Notes: generated from the sequence alone by a model not told the origin. A DNA stretch of 64,000 nucleotides from Kingdonia uniflora (GCA_014058105.1 JACGCM010001747.1:2294001-2358000); one strand, 5' to 3'; positions 13,001-26,373 are shown, numbered from the stretch's first letter. Made by a program: numbers and translations.

Positions 13001-16000
13001 AACTTTCTGTCAAATTGCTTAAAGACTGAATGATCTGTCGCATCTTTTACATCAACATCCACACCTGTCACGGGCGTGATTACAACAAAGGAACTTTAGT
13101 GAAATCATGATACCGAGTCAGTATCGCATACTAAACGAACCAGTAATCAAGAAAAAACATATCAAGAAACGGAATTAACTATATGAAATGTAAACGAAAT
13201 TAACACTAACTAAACTTTGATAATAACAGTGGTGTTCAATAACCTTGACCAAAACAAATAATTATTACTTAACATTTATAGCGGTGCATCGAATTGCTGG
13301 TTGTGAGTGCCAGGATCCTAAATTTTGTGTTTTCGTGGGTCGTCCGAGATACTTTCGATGACCTATGTTGTGTTGAAGGGATATCTATATGATCCAATCG
13401 ATTGCGTAAGGCATGCGGTAGCAATAGAACCGGAAAAGGTATACAAAAATGTATCAGCGCCAAAGGAAATTTTTTGCAGAAGCTCGAATTAGTTGCTGCC
13501 AACATCTACAAAAAGGGCATAACGGTATTTTTCATGGGCAGAGGTCTCCTTGGATGAGCTTAGAGTGTGGATATTAAGGTAACCTTGTTTCAGGGGACGC
13601 AAGCTTCAAACATCCTTCATGAATGAGGTTTGAGATCTATTAAAGACCACTAATAACAGCTTAACAATTTTCATGCGACAGATGAAACTTTTGTTATCCT
13701 CAACATAGATTCCTGGTGTTTTGCAGGTTCAGGGGCGGCCTCAGTCATGCAAGGAATATCCAGCTTGATCATTTTGGATAACAAGCGTTTTACTTTTATG
13801 GCTGTTGGGTCTTGTTTGAGATGTACGCCTATGGTAGGACAACTGCTCTGTTACTTATTGGAACTTTCCTTGTCTCTTGAATTTCTTTTGCGTCATCCTT
13901 TCACACACTAGCAAATTCCATCATGAAAACAAAAATGTAAAGAACGTAATGTTTGACACATAGATTTGGTTTTTCGACTATGCAGGGTGATCTGAGAAGT
14001 TCCTTCTCCAAACCTTCCTAGGGATAGGAAGGAAGGGACCTCCCGTCCAAGGTTTCATTTATCTTTTGAAAAGTGACTTAGGAGTCCGACTTTGAATCGT
14101 GTCGAGATACTGGAAATAAAATGTCTGCCAACAAAGAGATGCATCATTCAGACAAATAAGATCACATTTAACAATATGGTCTTATATTACAGCTGAAAAC
14201 CATTAAGACGGTACAGTTTGCATGAAAGAACAAGATAATTACCTGTGGAAGTATCAGAAAATACGAGATTAAGTGATTCACAGTCCAAAAAATATTGCTT
14301 AGCCAATAACCGGAAACTGTCAGCTGTTTCAACTGCTTTAAATTTAGGAAGACGCAGAGGTGACGAAATCAATATGGAAGAAGGGCCATTGAGTAAGGAA
14401 TCGGGCTCACATAAGCTTCCCGGCTTCCCAATCAAATCAACTAAATATTCCCTGCCATGATATGCGTTCAATTAGTAACTGGTAATAAAGTTATCTAGGG
14501 AAAATGCACTTATTTTCAGGCCCATTATCACAAGAAGGTAATTGCTAAATTCGTATGTGATTTGTAGAAAAGTATGGCGTTATGTAACATTCTCACTATT
14601 AATTAAATTAGGATTAAATGAACAAAAAAATAATTTAAATTAGACATGCTTGTCACTTTGGTGCTTGACGAAACTAGTTTGTTCTGCTTGTTATTTATTG
14701 GGTAAGTGATAAGAAAAAAAATAACGGTGCAAATCAGTTCACATAATTTTCTACAAAAGTAAGGATTTCTTACGGAGTTTATCGAGTGTCTATCATCAAC
14801 ACGTGGAAGGAAGTCAGGAAGGGCATTGGGCTTCTAACTAGAACTGGAAAGAAGATCAATATAGTAAAACCCTTATAAATTAATAACCTCTAGAGTCTAG
14901 ACCAAAGGAAACCTATTAATTAAGAGAAGTTTTAATTTATCGAATTTATCAAAATATTACTTATTTTTTCAAAATATTTTTCTTATTTAATGAACTAAGA
15001 AATGATCGAGAAATGAAGATGAAGGTGATAGTTCTGTTTTGGAGTCCATTTCGCGTAAAGAAGCTCTCAAAGCGAGAACACCACACCAAAACTTCTTAGC
15101 GCGTTACGAAAAATCAGAGATGAGATCCAACTCGACTTCAATTTCAAGAAAAAACAAGCAACACTTGACTCATATTTTAAGGCATCCTCATCCATGTGAT
15201 ATGTAATTAATATTACAAATTATTAATTTATGTGGTAAGTGGGACATATAGGAACCTTTAAGGAGTTGTTTATTATGAATTATCTTATAAATTTAGCGAA
15301 TTTATTAATTTAGTCCATTGGCCCAAGTCGGGACCGGCAATGTAATCTTAAGCAAGGCATAATTGCAAACTTCTAACACATATAGGAATTTGTGACTAGA
15401 GTTTCCATCTTTGTAACGAATCTTTCTATGGAGGAATTCAAGATTGCGTATGTTCACAAAAGTTGCATGGGCATGTCTTCTTTCATTGTGATGGCGGTAT
15501 TTTAAGCTTAAAAGTCAATCAACTATAACATTATATTTTACTAGCAAATTATCTGGATTCATTTCTCCGTTCATAAAAAAAAAATCTAAGCTTTTTGCGA
15601 CAATGGCATGAACAACGTAAGGTGAAAAAAACATCAAAATAAAGTTCTAATTTGATGATATCAAGAATTGAACCTTAAGACTTTTGTATTAAGAGCTCCA
15701 CACTTTACCGATTGACCTAACTTTCTTTGATGTCATTGGGACAAAGAAAAATGCACATACTATTTTTAATTGTGGGTCTCACGCACTACACCACATGGAG
15801 CACTCCAATGAGAAGATAAAAAAAATTAGATTAGGTGCTTGGATCCTATGTGGTTAGTGCAAATTGGACCTCCACCCTCCCAATTAGGATTAGAAAGGCT
15901 TAAACATCTTGTTGCAACATGGACTAGTACATCTTGCATCTCGGAGTTAGTTCTCCCCCTAGGTGAGAACCCTATACTTCTTGGCTTAGATAGTATCGTG

Positions 16001-19000
16001 TTTTCCATCTCAAAAATCCTCTTTGAACTGTTCTATAGATTTTTACCTTCTTAAAAGAATGAAACTATAAAAATAAACTATTGGGTGTTGAGGTGTTTGT
16101 AGGATCGATTTACAAAACAAATGAACATATTTTAATGTTTTGACCTCATAACCTACCGTTAGAGGGTCTCTTGGTTTCATAAAATTAAAAGGTTATTACG
16201 GATGCCGATTATAATTGAAAAAAAGTAACAATTATTGTCAAATATAAAACCTTGATCTAATTGTTGGTTAACAGAACATAAAATGAACAAAAAATATCTT
16301 ATCTATAATGGTATTCAACAGTCACCAAAACACACCTGTCAACACCAAAACGCACAAGACACGAAGAAGCGTCATCTCTCCTGCAGTACTTGCAGCCCCT
16401 GGCAATTCGGCATGGCAAATCAATCGTGTCCGCTAGAATCTGTAGAAGTCACAGTTCAACATTGTTAAATCAACTGTGTTCTGCTAATATATATGAAGTT
16501 CAGTTAAATCGTAGCAGACCCTTCATAAAAAGGAGCTAAATGATACAGGGATTTTCAGACAACATTTAGCGCATCAATGGAAAAAATCACCTCAATAACA
16601 TAAATGGACAATGTTTTGTAGCCATAAGCGGAAAACATAATGGAGAATAATATAGTGAAACGGTGAATAATATAGTGGACAATGTTTTCATTACCACATG
16701 TTGTAATCTAATAGGTATTCTGGGTTATTCAATATAATCCAATAACGTGACATCGCAAAAAAGAAGCACGTAAAGGAATCTTCTGGCCAACTCGACCGAA
16801 AGGATTTAACACCAGGGAATATCTAGGGCACTTTTTGGAGTTCAAACACTGAATGATAGAAGAACATATACTCGGGGTCCCAAAAGGAGTAGCAGATTTT
16901 GAGATTTGGGGTCATGCAATATTCAAGAAACCCATGGTCACGACTCATGAAGCATTGTCAAGCACTTTCCAGGCAAAAGAAGTTAAGCACACTGGAAATA
17001 TGTGAACATGCCCTTTAAAAGAAGGGGAAAAAGATACATGAAGAAAAATTATTCTGTAAAAATCATATGTATTATTTCAGAAGTTACCAACGTAAATTAC
17101 AAACAACAAGTTTTTAAAATAGCCACTTCAGCAAGTAAAGTAGCAGACAACGTTTCTTCTGAATTCAAATAGTTAGGATATCAAGAATAGCTCATATAGA
17201 AAAGTTTATGACGTTTACCTTAAAAAGCAAAGCGCGATGTCTGCACAGACCAACAGATAAATTTCCAATTGGAAGTACAATAGAGTCTAAGCGATCCTTT
17301 AGAACCTCACTGCAGTCCTTCCAGCGAGAAACTAAATCATCTTCACCAGTAGAAGCTGCACCCCTTGTGATAGTAATGAAACTTTTATTACCATGAACAT
17401 AATTGGAATAAAAAAAATAGATTCAGTTAAAAAGCCATCAAAAAAACTCACCCCATATGATTGCATACAAGCTTTGCTAGCTGATCAACCACTTCTTTAG
17501 TAGAAATGCAGTTACCAGAAAGACTCATCGCTCTATTTTGTAGCTCCCCCAATCCTGGATCACTGTGTTTATCGATCATAACCGCTTCAATTGGTGAATC
17601 GTTCCTAGGATGAATGGCCCTAAGTGATTCAATTGATGGGATCCGGCCGTTATCTTGAAGATCAGTACATATAGTCCATACATATGGATCCATCCCGTGG
17701 ATCAGGTAAAACCCATCTGGAACCTTATCTGAGTAAGATAAACAACCATTTACCTGATCCAAACGAAAGTGAAAGTACGGAAGAAAATTAGAACTATATA
17801 TGTCATGAGAGGGATGGCAAACAAAACGTTGAAGACATTATCGATTTTATTGCTTCAGATATGAACATGCTGAAGTATTGATGCCGTAAATAAAAAGATT
17901 GTATAGCTGAGAAAGTCTAACTGATCCTTGAAAATCATATGGGCACTACTAAGCTTATTCTACATTTTGCCAGAACCTCCTCAGTAATTCTACTGGGGGG
18001 AGTGGGGGATTATTTTGAGTTTTCAAATTAAGATACAAGGCAAAGCCACTCATTTTGAACTAGATAAGAAGTTTTGACGTCCCGAATTCACAAACTCCTT
18101 GTTCGGATATAAATGACAAATTGGGTTGATCTCATTTGAAGTTGGCAAATTCGATAAAACTAGGACATATACGAAACTACAAATGAGACATTGGGACGAT
18201 AGAATGGCAGTTGAGCGTACAACAGTTTAATTATCTCGTATTCCATTGCCAATTCAATGAATATCCGTACAATAATTGGTACTATCCTAATGAGAACATC
18301 ACTAACAATTAGGCAAAGCTCTACTCATTTTGAGCTTTCAATTTAAGATCCAAGGCAAAGCCACTCATTTGGAACTAGATAAGAAGTTCTGACGTCCAGA
18401 ATTCACAAACTCCGTGTTCATTTATAGCAGATAAATTCTGTTAACTTGCTAAAACTAGCCAACTCGATGATCACCCATAGATTAGTTGGTACTGTCAACT
18501 TCACTAACTAACCCAAATTCAGTAACACTTTATAATTTCCTAAACAAACCAGGTATAACTAGACTGATTAATAGTAAAAAAAAAAAAGGGGCAAAACATG
18601 AAACTCGTACCCAAAATCTATGAGACAATACTTCAGGCGCAGCATTCGAGCCCCTAATCGCCGACTCATCCGCAACCGGATCCAAAAAGTTTGGATCATC
18701 GGCACAAGTAGCTTCACTAGAAAGCCGAAGCGCCAACGCTAACTGCAACTGATAACTCTCCTCAGTCTGCTGCGCCCAACTCTTCGAAAACGAAGACGAC
18801 CCCCCAACCGCCTCTTTCCCTTTCAACATCAGTTCTCCCCCACCAACACCATCATTCAAATAACTAAAAATCTCCGGATCATTCGTTGTCGCGGCCATCG
18901 ATAACGTGTGAACATAGTAATCACCCGATAACGAGCTCTCCCCAAAACTTGAATCACTCGATTGCCGTTGTAATCCCATCGGCGCATACAAGTTCCGTTG

Positions 19001-19153
19001 GAACCGATGCTCGGTAACGTTTCCATCCCAATTCGCTGCTTTGTTCTTCTCCGCCGAGAGCGATTCGACGAATCTCGATTGTTGTGGTTGATGATGATCT
19101 TCGGGGAATTGATTTAAGAGAGAGTAGTTCGATCGCCTTCCGGGCATTTCCAT
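7010..19153 (-). CDS. CTR1: CTR1 Raf-like protein kinase, 15 exons
   Basis: Minus-strand exons: 18611-19153, 17452-17753, 17219-17363, 16336-16439, 14243-14451, 12627-13064, 12415-12455, 12247-12315, 12038-12138, 11840-11924, 11247-11345, 8443-8511, 8214-8345, 7210-7304, 7010-7118. All introns are GT-AG and the spliced frame is unbroken (2541 nt, 846 aa; Arabidopsis CTR1 is 821 aa with 15 exons). The start [10 protein letters not shown] and SHRFWVNGCLSY match CTR1. The N-terminal EDR1/CTR1 domain covers about residues 140-430, and the kinase domain about 570-840: GAGSFG loop at 578-583, Lys599, HRDLKSPN with Asp697, DFG at 715-717, PEWMAPE from 736. Known role: ER-associated kinase that acts with ethylene receptors and phosphorylates EIN2 to repress ethylene responses. 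The leader has no upstream ATG. Intron 11 (8512-11246) is unusually long and transposon-rich. Confidence 0.97.
7598..8198. repeat. Diverged direct duplication inside CTR1 intron 13
   Basis: A block at about 7598-7836 (ttatattttgggggat..., tccaaatatttagcatc...) recurs as two pieces, about 7838-7910 and 8040-8198, separated by unrelated DNA. This looks like a tandem duplication of about 240 bp in which the second copy later took an insertion or rearrangement. It lies wholly within the intron between exons 13 and 14 (7305-8213). Confidence 0.6.
8889..9137. repeat. Repeated tRNA-like (SINE-like) segment in CTR1 intron 11
   Basis: A segment of about 55 bp at 8889 (aacctaaaatg... tgtaatggtt) recurs at 9081, 192 bp downstream. 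The motif tgtaatggttcac and, about 40 bp on, gatcaaattcc resemble the A and B boxes of a tRNA-derived SINE. Similarity is modest, so SINE origin is an inference. Confidence 0.35.
9442..10064 (-). mobile_element. hAT-like non-autonomous element in CTR1 intron 11
   Basis: An AT-rich block with many CGGATCGGA and TCGGAA repeats is bounded by a perfect 8-bp direct repeat ATAGACCT (9434-9441 and 10065-10072). The right end read on the minus strand begins AGGGCTGCAACTTTTG, a start seen in short plant hAT-like elements. The left end lacks a matching inverted repeat and may be eroded. It contains no coding frame. Confidence 0.6.
10291..11040 (-). pseudogene. Possible LINE-like fragments in CTR1 intron 11
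   Basis: Minus-strand frames contain [10 protein letters not shown] (near 10480) and [10 protein letters not shown] (near 10970), which resemble pieces of the C-terminal region of plant LINE reverse transcriptases. They occur in the reverse of the usual order and are short, so they may come from separate or rearranged fragments. No catalytic motif is present. Confidence 0.25.
18012..18421. repeat. Pair of ~95-bp direct repeats in CTR1 intron 1
   Basis: 18012-18106 and 18327-18421 share the order: attttgagYtttcaa, aaggcaaagccactcattt, gaactagataagaagttYtgacgtcc, gaattcacaaactcc. The copies are about 90% similar by eye and 315 bp apart. They carry no coding signal, and the origin is unknown. 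Confidence 0.65.
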
Positions 19154-19154
19154 T

Positions 19155-19179
19155 AGAGAGAGAGAGAGAGAGAGAGAGA
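19155..19179. repeat. (GA)n microsatellite in CTR1 5' leader
   Basis: A perfect AG run on the plus strand (CT on the transcript) ends 2 bp before the CTR1 ATG at 19153. Plant GA/CT tracts in 5' leaders are known binding sites for BBR/BPC GAGA-binding factors, so a regulatory role is possible but unproven. Confidence 0.8.
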
Positions 19180-21914
19180 TCAAAGGATCTGTGAAGATGA
19201 AACCCTAGAAATTGGAGGTGAAACTGCCATTGTTACAGGTGAAGGAGGAGGTGTTGAAGTAAGTTTGTTTATTGGTGAACCAAAAGTGCAAAATTATTTT
19301 GCGAAATTTGGGGATTTTGATTACGTTGTCGAATATCAGCATTTCTTTCGTCTGAAATATTTACGACGGTTTTTGAAATAAGTTAGGGACTGTGTTTCTA
19401 GAGCTGCACTTGACAAGTCTTGTCTACACCAACACACCTCGGACTCGAATATGTTAGGGTTCTGATTAGAAAGCTTGCAATTAAGAATATGCTTTTAGTA
19501 GCCACTAATCTCAAAGCAAACAGTATGTTGTTTTACTACTTGGCAGGATTTATCTTGGGTACAAAATATGGTTTGAAGGAGTTTTCACTTGCAAAAATAA
19601 TTAATCGGGCAAATGGAGATAATTTTAAAACTCGGATCACACCTTTTCTAGTCTCCAGGAAAACAAAAAAGCTAAATTAGTAAAAAAAATTGTTGAATTA
19701 ATCGAGCAAATAGCGATAAATGAAAGAACTATTGAATTAATCGGGCAAATGGTGATAAATTAAGAACCCAAATCACACCTGAGTATCAAGAAGAAGAGAA
19801 GAAAAAAATAAAAATGATTTTGTATTCGCAGCTAAACTTGACTATTACGGGACTCCCATTTCGCCCACGGAGTTGTTGTGAACAAACGTTGCTTCATTTA
19901 TTTATTTTACTTTGAATGAATCAAAAGGTGATTGATTAAGACAGGAAATAACTTGGAAGTTTTGTATTTTAGGACTTAGGAGAGGTGACTACCCAGACAA
20001 GCAGCCTTAAATTTCAAAAGTGTAGTTGATGGGGATGAGCATGGGACCACATGAGACTGTTGAAAAAGGGTTCAGTTCGTTGAACCTCAACTTGGGCGTC
20101 ATTGCACTGCTAATATAGGACAATGACACCCTCACAAAGTATGGTATTTCAATTTTCATGCCCCACTACCACAAATAACAATTTTAAGCACTTGAAATTG
20201 TTAACCATAAGATTCACATTTTAGCTAATCTTGTAGTCAGCAATTGCTAAATTGACAGAAATCTTTCTAATTACAAACACTTCCGGTATAACAAGCAGAG
20301 CAGGAATCAGTTATTATGGTTACACGGGTGACTGAGATTGCTCCTTAATTTTTTGTGGCAATAATCCCGAATATAGGTCATGAATTTACGTTCACACAAA
20401 ATTGTTTGCAAGCAGGAAATAAATAACAAGTAATTACCAAACTGTTTTAGTTAGGAAATAGAATATACAACATGTTACACAATACCATCAGGGGCGAAGC
20501 GAAGCTCTTTCACAACTTACGTGTGTTTTATCAAATGTGACCAACCGTCCCGGTTGATTAAGAGAAACCAAAAGAAAACAGTTCACATGGCCATTTTTCG
20601 AGTTAACAGCACCACAAAATGGAGGCATGCCTCGTTGAAACCAAAACAGTTCATATAAAGAATACCATAACATTTTAGAGCCTTCCAGCAAACATCATCA
20701 CATCTACATTCTTCATTTAAAAGTTAAAACAGACATGCCTCACCGACCACAATCAACAGTTTCATCATTTCCCAGTTTTTTAGCACCTAGTCTTACATTC
20801 CACGTTAAACCATTCATGATAGTTTAAGATGCAAAATAAAAAAGGCAGTAATCCAATTCGAGAGAGAAAATGCGCAAACATATTACGTTCTATAAGCAAT
20901 ATCATGAGGTCGAAGAATATTTAATACAGACGGAATCATGTCCTTCTCCGAACCCCAGCAAATAACTTCATAACAATGTATCAGTACATAAATCAATGCA
21001 GCCTGACAGCAGCGAAAAATCCTTATTCCAATAATAAAACAACAACATTCTGGTCAAAAAAATAGCAAAATTATCTAAGAATGGTTTCACTGACTATTTC
21101 AAATAAATAAAAAAATTATGGAAAAGAAACACGACCAACGACCGGAGTTCGTGATAGTACTTCTTATCTTATCACAAACCAACTATAGGTCGAATCACTC
21201 TTGCTAATCTTTTGCATCCGCATTTCAGAATGTGCATGTCTCACGGAATGCAAACTACTTTATATTTACTGATCTAAGTCGATAAATCAATAAATGAATA
21301 GTTTACTACAAATTAGAAATTTTGTTTATTGGGTTGAAGGAGTACCCATACTAGATTCTGCAAACTTTCTTATATACAGCATCACCATTTGCTAAAACAG
21401 CTCATCTACGTGCAGAAAAGGGAAGGAACAACGCGAAATTACTTATGTTATAGATAGCAAAAAAACGGTGGATGATGAGAAGTAAACACTTCTTTTTCAG
21501 TAATGGTCTTTGAAATAATGCAGGAAAACAACGACAAAGTACACGCATTTGGGTATATATTAGAGTTATTAGAGTAGGGGCATCCCAAAAGTGAGATATC
21601 TGAAAAGACACTACCATTATTAGGTACTCTTAAATACTGAAATCCCAACCAACAAAAACTATCATAAGTTGAGCTAAATTCAATGACATACAAAGCTCAA
21701 AACACTCATGAGTGGTAATGGTACATTAGAGCTATGGTGCACCCAGTACAGCCTGATATAGCTTCAATAACTAGGAAGATTTTAATATACAGAGTTATCT
21801 ACGGTAATCTTGTGACTGAGAAGCCAGAAAATGTCATGAGAGAAAAAATTAAGAGGAAATGATTACTGAAGAATTGATGGGAAATTTTAGGACGCGGTCC
21901 AGCTGATGGTGTTG
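19180..21914. other. CTR1 promoter and gene-free intergenic DNA
   Basis: The first part is the CTR1 upstream region. From about 19595 to 19790 a phrase like gaattaatcgggcaaatggtgataaatt occurs three times in diverged form, so a weak tandem repeat is present. No protein family or RNA gene was recognised between 19800 and 21900. Confidence 0.4.
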
Positions 21915-23250
21915 CCGCGAGTGAGATGAATAAAGCTCACAGGATGGCAAACACGTGAAGCTTATTGTTTCAAGTGTATTTCTCAAGTGTCAACCAAGAG
22001 ACTAGAACACAGATCTGTAGCAAGCTTAACTTTTCTGGAGAAGAGCTCCCCTTCAGGTACTTAGGGGTTCCACTTGTGTCTACTAGACTTAGACACGGAC
22101 TGCCACATGCTCATTGAGTTCATTCTGTCCAGACTTAAAACATTGGCAGCAGATATTTCTCTCAGCTGCTGGAAGACCGTAATTGGTGTTATCAGTGTTA
22201 CAAAGCTTCTCCATGCATTGGATGTGTGTCAACATCCTGCCCCAATACACCAAAGATATTATCAGCAAAATCTACTCTAAATTTCTATGGCATGGAAGCA
22301 TGGTTGAGAAAAAAGTGGCTCCCATTGCATGTGAGGATCTTTGTTACCCCAGAAGTGAAAGAGAATTGAGCGGGTATAATGAAAATGAAACATACTTGGA
22401 AGCTAGCCTCGAAACAAACCTCTACTTGGGTTGAATGAGTGAACTACAATCTCTTGAAAGGTATAAATTTTTGGTCTATCAAGATCCCAAAAAATTGCTC
22501 ATGGGCTTGGAGAAGCATCTTAAGTACCAGAGAAGAAGCAAGATCGTTACCTCTCCACATCGCTGGAGATGGCAGAAACACTCAGCTATGGAGAGATCCT
22601 TGGATCCCTAATGGTATTTTGCTTGATGAATTTCCCACTCACCTCAGATATGACTCATGAGTTAGTATTAGCACACCTATATTCAATCTCATCAGAAAAT
22701 GGAACTGGGCAATCCCACCTCATATTAGAGTGTCTCTTGGTAATAGCATATACAGCAGAATTAATACTATAGTGTCTAAGCGCCAAAGTGCCTAGGAGAT
22801 TGTTTGGATTGCTTCTACAGATGGGGATTACAACACAGCTGACATTTGTGAAAACATGAGAACTAAGAAACCCAAGCTTGAGTGGACTGATATGGTCTGG
22901 AAGAGTCATGCTTCCCCCAGAGCCAGATGCAAGTTAACTACACGGAGGGCCATAAAAGGAGCTTTGTTGAACAGGGACAGATTGGTCCAAATGAAGGTGA
23001 TTAACAATGCAAACTCGGGCATTTGTGGTGCTCTTGGTGAAAGCAATGGACACTTGCTTATGGGCTGTGTGCTAGGCAATAATGTTTGGTACACAATCAT
23101 CAAAAAAATCATTTCTCCAGCACAGTGGGGAGCATCTGTGATGAAATTAGATGAATCAAGTCTTTGGGACAGAAGGAAGTTCTCTCTCAAATATTCAGAA
23201 CTGTTCTCTTCACTAGGTGTACCATTACCACCTATGGCTATAAAGAAATG
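21915..23250 (+). pseudogene. LINE (non-LTR) reverse transcriptase 3' remnant
   Basis: Plus-strand frames, broken by stops and frameshifts, carry the order typical of the C-terminal part of plant LINE ORF2: FSGEELPFRYLGVPL near 22035-22080, then KSTLNFYGMEAW and SILSTREEARSLPLHI..DGRNTQLWRDPW near 22515-22610, then a zf-RVT-like zinc-binding region (VWKSHASPRARCKL, KGALLNRDRLVQMKV, CGALGESNGHLLMGC) near 22896-23080. The catalytic palm with the FADD box is absent, as expected for a 5'-truncated copy. Non-functional. Confidence 0.85.
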
Positions 23251-24739
23251 ATGGTTGTCATCCCATTTGCATCATAGCCAAATGACTTATTGATTCATAG
23301 TACCAAGATCCTTCAATTGAATCAATTCCATATAAAAAAAGATATCTGGAAGTTTAGTTGTATCCTCCTCCATTTCATATGACTTATTTGTTATCTCAAG
23401 TTTTAGATCACAAGCATTATAGAGAGATGGATATACCAAAGCAAGGTGCCTGACTACACAATGCATCGTGCCAGAAACTAATCATCTCCCCGTTCCCCGT
23501 GTTGAAAATCGACCTCCATCGCCCAACGATGATTGTAATGCTAGGCGCATTGGGAACCACGCATGCTCCTGTATCCCAAACTTAGATTTTTCACCTCAGC
23601 CCACAACCTATATTTATCGAGACAAATTCCCCATAATCATTTTTCAAGCAACTCCATTCTTATCTCCTAAAAGAACTATAATCTCGATCCACCTACTTCT
23701 TTTCCTAAGAAAATGCCCTCCTATTTCAGGACATGAAACTCGCAAGCTCCCTCGAACCTTCCCAAAGAAAATGCACGTGCAAAGCATTGATAACACATTC
23801 ACATTGATATATTGGTTTCCCGCGTTTACATAAACCATTTTGGCAAATGATTTGCTTAACCTTTTGTAGCTTTTGTCTTTTCGACCATTTGGAATCTTTA
23901 GTTCCAAGCAGAAAATTAAGAAGAAATATTATATCTGCTTTCCATGCACATTAAGCCAGACATAGAAGACGAGGACTGACCTACATACACTTTGTAGGGT
24001 ATGTTAATAAATGGAATGGTTCATGGCCTTGGGATCCAATTTACCAATATTGCTATAATATGTCTGTTGTACTCTTAGAAGAGTGAGTGGTATGAAGTTT
24101 TTTTTAATGAATAGTTGCAGACTAAGAGCTCCTAAAGTTTCAGGGTTAAAAAGAGCATAAGGAAAATAGTAGTAGCCATGATTTTATGTATGTTGAGAGG
24201 TAAAAGAAACCTCAGAAAGGGAAAGAAAAATAAAAATGTAACATATAAAAACAGAGAGGCAATTCTACTACATAGTATAAAATTCCTATTCAGAATCGAC
24301 ATATGAAAAGACCAACTTTTGTTCAAAAACCGTACTGTATTAGTGCACATTTTCATCTGTGGAAGTAACTATTTATCGTAAGCATCAATAAGTGGAAACT
24401 GATATCAAGATGGCTAACAATTACCTCATATTCAGCTCAAATGCAACGAAGAAATCACTTATGAGATCAGGTTCAAGATGATTTTCCTTCCAAAAAATTG
24501 AAGAAAAACACACTGTAAGCCCACACACGAGAAAGTTCGAAATATTCATTTGCAGAAATTGCATGTACAAATGACCAATATAGAAAGGCTGACATCTGAT
24601 ATTCTTTCCTATAATGATGGACTTCACTTCAGCTCTGCTACTCATCCCCATATTTGCACCAATGCCTTAAAATCTGCACTACTTTAATGTTTGAACCAGG
24701 CTGTCACCAAAATTGCAGCTTTACAAAATAACTTCAAAT
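23251..24739. other. Intergenic, METTL13-like gene 3' flank
   Basis: No gene recognised. The right part is likely the 3' untranslated region of the minus-strand methyltransferase gene. Frames at 23468-23833 and 24421-24651 show no family similarity. Confidence 0.4.
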
Positions 24740-26355
24740 TTAAATTTTCTTTATATCATCCATGCACTGTTTGGGTATGATCAGCTTCAACTTCTTGAGA
24801 ATAGAATTCTCAATGTCATTTGCAACAACGTCGATAGGTGAAACCGTTGCAATGAGTACGTAATTCTCACCATTCTCCACATTTATTTCGTACAATTCTG
24901 TGAAAACCTCCCGAAATTCACTGATTATGCGGTAATAAAAATCAGTGTTTGGAGGAATGACATTTATCACAAGCATACCACGCTCATGCAAAGCCAATTT
25001 AGCAGCTACGAGCACAGGTTTCCGAACGAATTCCAGTGGTGGGGCGCCTATACCATTTTTAGCATCACTTGAGTCCAAATCAACCATAATAACGTCAGCA
25101 CGAGCAAAAAGTCCATCAAAAACATCCACGTTGTTATCATTCACAACGTCCCCACTACCTGCAAAACCCATATCTATAGTCAAAAATTAGGGATAATTGT
25201 TTAATCCAGCAATATCCAACTTAGATAATTTTTGTTAAACTCGCTTGTGTTGAGGAAAAGTGAGCAAAAAAATGTGTGCCACGGTATAATGCATCTATTA
25301 TGTCGTTTAATCCAATCAATTCGATACTAACTGATACATTACTCAGAAAATATTGGATAGAATCAAATGATTATTCCAATACCTTTTCCTGAACTTTTTT
25401 CTAAAACTTCAATTCCATCTCCAACGTAAACCCGAAGTAAATCACTTTCTACCAACCCGAAATACTGCTTAGCAACCCTCAAAACTGTTTCATCACTCTC
25501 CACTCCAACAACTTGAAACCCCAATTGTGTCTGCAAAAACGTAAGCAATGCCCCACCTCCAACCCCAACACAGAGAACCCGCGGCACTGACCCCTTACAA
25601 ACACATTCCTCAAGATACGGTGCAATCAACGAGAAACCCGCTACCATTGGTGACAAATAAGGATGAACTAAACATCCCATATCGACCCGAAACGCCATTT
25701 CATTCATCCCAGCATTAAAAAAACTTTTCCCCGTAACCGGAACAATCCGTATTTCAGTTTGAACCAAGTTCGGCATTCGTTTGAATCGCAACCTCCTCCG
25801 AAACTCTCGTACCCCTTTATCATCACTCTCAATCTCAATGTTTTCCACCAACATTTCACCTACATTACTACTATCACATACCTCAACTACTACGCTACTA
25901 ATCACATTATCTTCATACGATACAAATGGTATTTCAGGAAGAACATTATCAACTACACATGATTTCGGCGATAACACGATTAAGAGAGGGGTTAAGCTTA
26001 CCTCCAACGACGTCTCGTAGGTTATATCGTCGTCTGCCAACAAGGGGCGATTATACATCACTGGGGTTCCATCATTATTGTTACTAAGTGGGAGATCCCC
26101 AACGAGGATTAACCGAGAAATTTCAGGTATGTTTACGAGGAGTTGAAGGTGCCCTGTTTCGGTGGAGAAGATCCAATCGTTCTCGCGATGTTTTGGAACT
26201 ACCATTGCTGCGACTTGGGGTTTGGAGGGTTGTGATGGTGAGTCGAGAACAGCAACTCGGAGGAGATTGGGGGAGGTTGGGTTAGGGTTTGGGATGGTGA
26301 AGGTGATGAATTGCGATGGGGTTAGGGTTTCGAATGTTGATTTGTTGATCGCCAT
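24740..26355 (-). CDS. METTL13 C-terminal-type methyltransferase (stand-alone)
   Basis: Two exons on the minus strand: 25383-26355 and 24740-25158, joined by a 224-bp GT-AG intron in phase, give 463 aa. The order of blocks matches the C-terminal half of METTL13: PKHRENDWIFSTETG near residue 54, FRRRLRF..N.VQTE near 190-205, a SAM-binding motif I VLCVGVGGGAL near 260-270, an acidic motif II loop GVESDE near 284, AKQYFGL then VYVGDG near 310, and VIMVDLDSSDAKNGIGAPP at the start of exon 2. In animals this half methylates the N terminus of eEF1A. The N-terminal lysine methyltransferase half of METTL13 is absent and the ATG sits directly before the conserved part. Substrate is inferred; spermidine-synthase-like fold enzymes are the alternative. 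Confidence 0.8.
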
Positions 26356-26373
26356 TAGAGGTCGATCACTGGT

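Noticed and set aside
19154..19183. N-terminal extension of CTR1 through the CT repeat
   Set aside because: The upstream codon is TTG, not ATG. The conserved MEMPGRR start at 19153 is a proper ATG.
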